Assembly (NCBI GenBank): GCA_035582835.1
Contig: JAYKAV010000112.1
Location: 5,108,361 to 5,172,360 of the forward strand
Length of the DNA: 64,000 nt
Source: Phoebastria nigripes
Taxonomy: Eukaryota > Chordata > Aves > Procellariiformes > Diomedeidae
Reading direction: 5' to 3'
The number at the start of each line of letters is the position of its first letter. Within the stretch, counting starts at the first letter, position 1. Below, piece after piece: positions 62,155 through 64,000 of this stretch. Both the position numbers and the translations under genes were made by a program. The notes under the pieces are model-generated. The model made no database searches and was not told where the DNA came from. It was given only the letters and a program-made list of their open reading frames with translations.

Positions 62155-64000
62155 TTAATTCCATAAATGGCACGTCTTAGAAGGAATCATCTTGTCTGAA
62201 TTGTAGACTCTTCAAAATTCATTACTGTCTCTTTTGTCTATCACTGCCTGTTCCTTCATGTCAATAAAGTTTGCCATCATTGTCTATTACATTGCCTCAA
62301 CAGGCTCCACAGTTGCTTTTTATTCTTGTGGAAATTTGTCATTTTTCCATGATTTCAGTAACCCCAACTTGAACCAAACAGTTGATTCAAGATCTGAGAT
62401 TTCCAGGGTTTGTTGCAGTAAATTTATTCTTTGTCTTTTCAAGCTTTAATGGACCATCTGAAGGGACCCTGCTGGTGAAAACCACATGGAAACATTTTGC
62501 TAGAGCAGGTTCTATGTCTTTTGTCATCACTATTCTTTTGCCTTAGTCTTTGGAACATAATTATTTTGTCTTGATGCAGAAAATGCTTTTACTTCTTCCT
62601 GTTGGATATTACATTTTGACTGAAACTTCTGGGTCCTTCTTCCTTCCTATTAATTTACCCAGAATTTCAGTCATAAGAAGTTAGCTCCTTCTTTCCAGAC
62701 ATTGTTTGACTCAAATGACCAAAACAGAAAAAATAGGAGGTAGTAATAATCGAGTACAAATAAGCACATTGACCTACAGTGAGTTCAGTTGACTCTGGCA
62801 TATATAAAGAATGGGAAAAAAAAGGTACCAGTGACCTCACAGACTTCTCTGTTGGCATGTTGCTGGGAGATGCATGGATTAGACATAAATGCAGTTTTAA
62901 CAGTGTATTTGGAATGGAGCTTCTCCTAGAGTCAATATGAGCCTCTGAATAGTTATGACAAATACTACTTACAACCTCCTTAAATTCCACCTTTTTAGCT
63001 ATGATGAAAGGTGGAATTGTGCGTAATAATGATGTGCAGATGTTATTTAATGGTAGGATTTTAATTCTAGGCTTTCTGTTCTCCAGCTCAAAAGAGCATC
63101 AACAACAAAAAAAAGACAAAAAAAAAAAAAAAGAAAAAAAAAAAGAAAAAAGATAATCAGAATTACTCATTTCCACTTTAGCTGGAACATAGGAAATATT
63201 TACTGGCAATTGGAATTTCCAATAGGGAGTTAGAGGTGAAGTTGATGGAAAAAATGGCTACAGGTGGGAAGCTGATTGATTGACTGAAAGGAAACATAAC
63301 CAAAACGTATGCCCACTGAAGTGTACAATCTCAGGGGTTTGTTTGCACATAAGCTCATTCCTCTTCATGCTGGCTAGAAGATGTTATAGTAACATTTGTT
63401 ACAATACTTAGTCATGCATTTGAAAGTTTCTTCTTCTGAAATCTGCAGACCAGAGATATGTCCCTCCTTTCCTCATGCTGTTTCTTGAAATGTAGTTGAG
63501 GTGTGTTCTGTTACNCTGGGTTGATATGCTAAGCTTCTGTTGTGATGAATATGCTGGAAAACATGCCACACTCTTGTTAATTTTCTATTTCTTTTGCTAA
63601 GTGTATGTAATGTCCNCTTAGATTTAAAGCGTTTACAGAGAATTAATTTTTCTTTGATGTAGATTTTCTCATCGGACACATTCTTGTAGTGTAATTCAGT
63701 ATTTTCAGAAACTTCATAATAAACTTCTCTAGAAAGACAACACAAACTGACTAGAATATTTTTAATAAGAATATTAACTCAAGGACTTTAGTATCTCCCA
63801 GCTATTTTTCAAAGAGTATATAATGTAGCAATTGCTTTACAGATATGTTTCCTTCATTGGCTTATCAGTCACAGAGTTGCTGTTCTACTTATGACTACTT
63901 TTAAACTGTCTTACCATCCTTTAGCATATGAGTTCGTAGAAAAAGAGTGCTTTTGCTAGTGATGTGCAGAGAGATTAAACCAATTTTCTGGTTTTATTTT
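62155..64000. other. Right-end stretch, no gene recognised
   Basis: AT-rich sequence with an interrupted A tract (about 63109-63151). Short open frames on either strand show no recognisable protein. Confidence 0.5.
63109..63151. repeat. Interrupted poly-A tract
   Basis: Runs of A broken by single G or C over about 40 bases. Confidence 0.9.

Noticed and set aside
61768..62180. Overlapping open frames of 80-120 codons
   Set aside because: They lie in the solo LTR, occur in several frames and on both strands, and show no retroviral protein.

Overview
The window looks like a piece of a bird genome. It carries intron-rich vertebrate genes, several CR1 LINE 3' ends of the avian type (the GGTTGGAAGGGACC...CTAGTCCAACC signature on the minus strand), an LTR family I know from bird genomes, and part of the interleukin-1 receptor gene cluster. 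There are two runs of N (2427-2507 and 22829-22853) and scattered single Ns. No bacterial operons, CRISPR arrays or functional RNA genes were seen.

Layout, all genes on the + strand. (1) 4929-13074: the 3' half of an IL-1 receptor, called IL1R1, from the third Ig domain through the membrane segment to the end of the TIR domain. Its 5' exons are outside the window or not recognisable. (2) 19.8-30.7 kb: a decayed, intron-containing IL-1 receptor family gene. At least seven relic exons lie in the right order and orientation, with intron positions matching the flanking genes, and carry stops, frameshifts and a lost Ig cysteine. Its position directly after IL1R1 and several shared residues and length features point to IL1RL2, the IL-36 receptor. 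(3) 32.69-33.52 kb: a strong CpG island, the likely promoter of the next gene. (4) 37526-50587: a complete ten-coding-exon IL-1 receptor family gene of 563 residues, called IL1RL1 (ST2), because of its place in the conserved order IL1R1-IL1RL2-IL1RL1 and ST2-like residues in the TIR domain. (5) 50.6-64 kb: non-coding sequence with a solo LTR flanked by a perfect 5-bp target duplication; no gene was recognised.

The genes encode single-pass receptors with three extracellular Ig domains and a cytoplasmic TIR domain. IL1R1 binds IL-1 and IL1RL1 binds IL-33; in known vertebrates both pair with IL1RAP and signal through MyD88 to NF-kB. The main discovery candidate is the ruined receptor between them, which suggests loss of IL-36 receptor signalling in this lineage. 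Exon boundaries were set by hand from splice sites, reading phase and comparison among the three copies. Comparisons with human proteins are from memory, and no alignment program was run.
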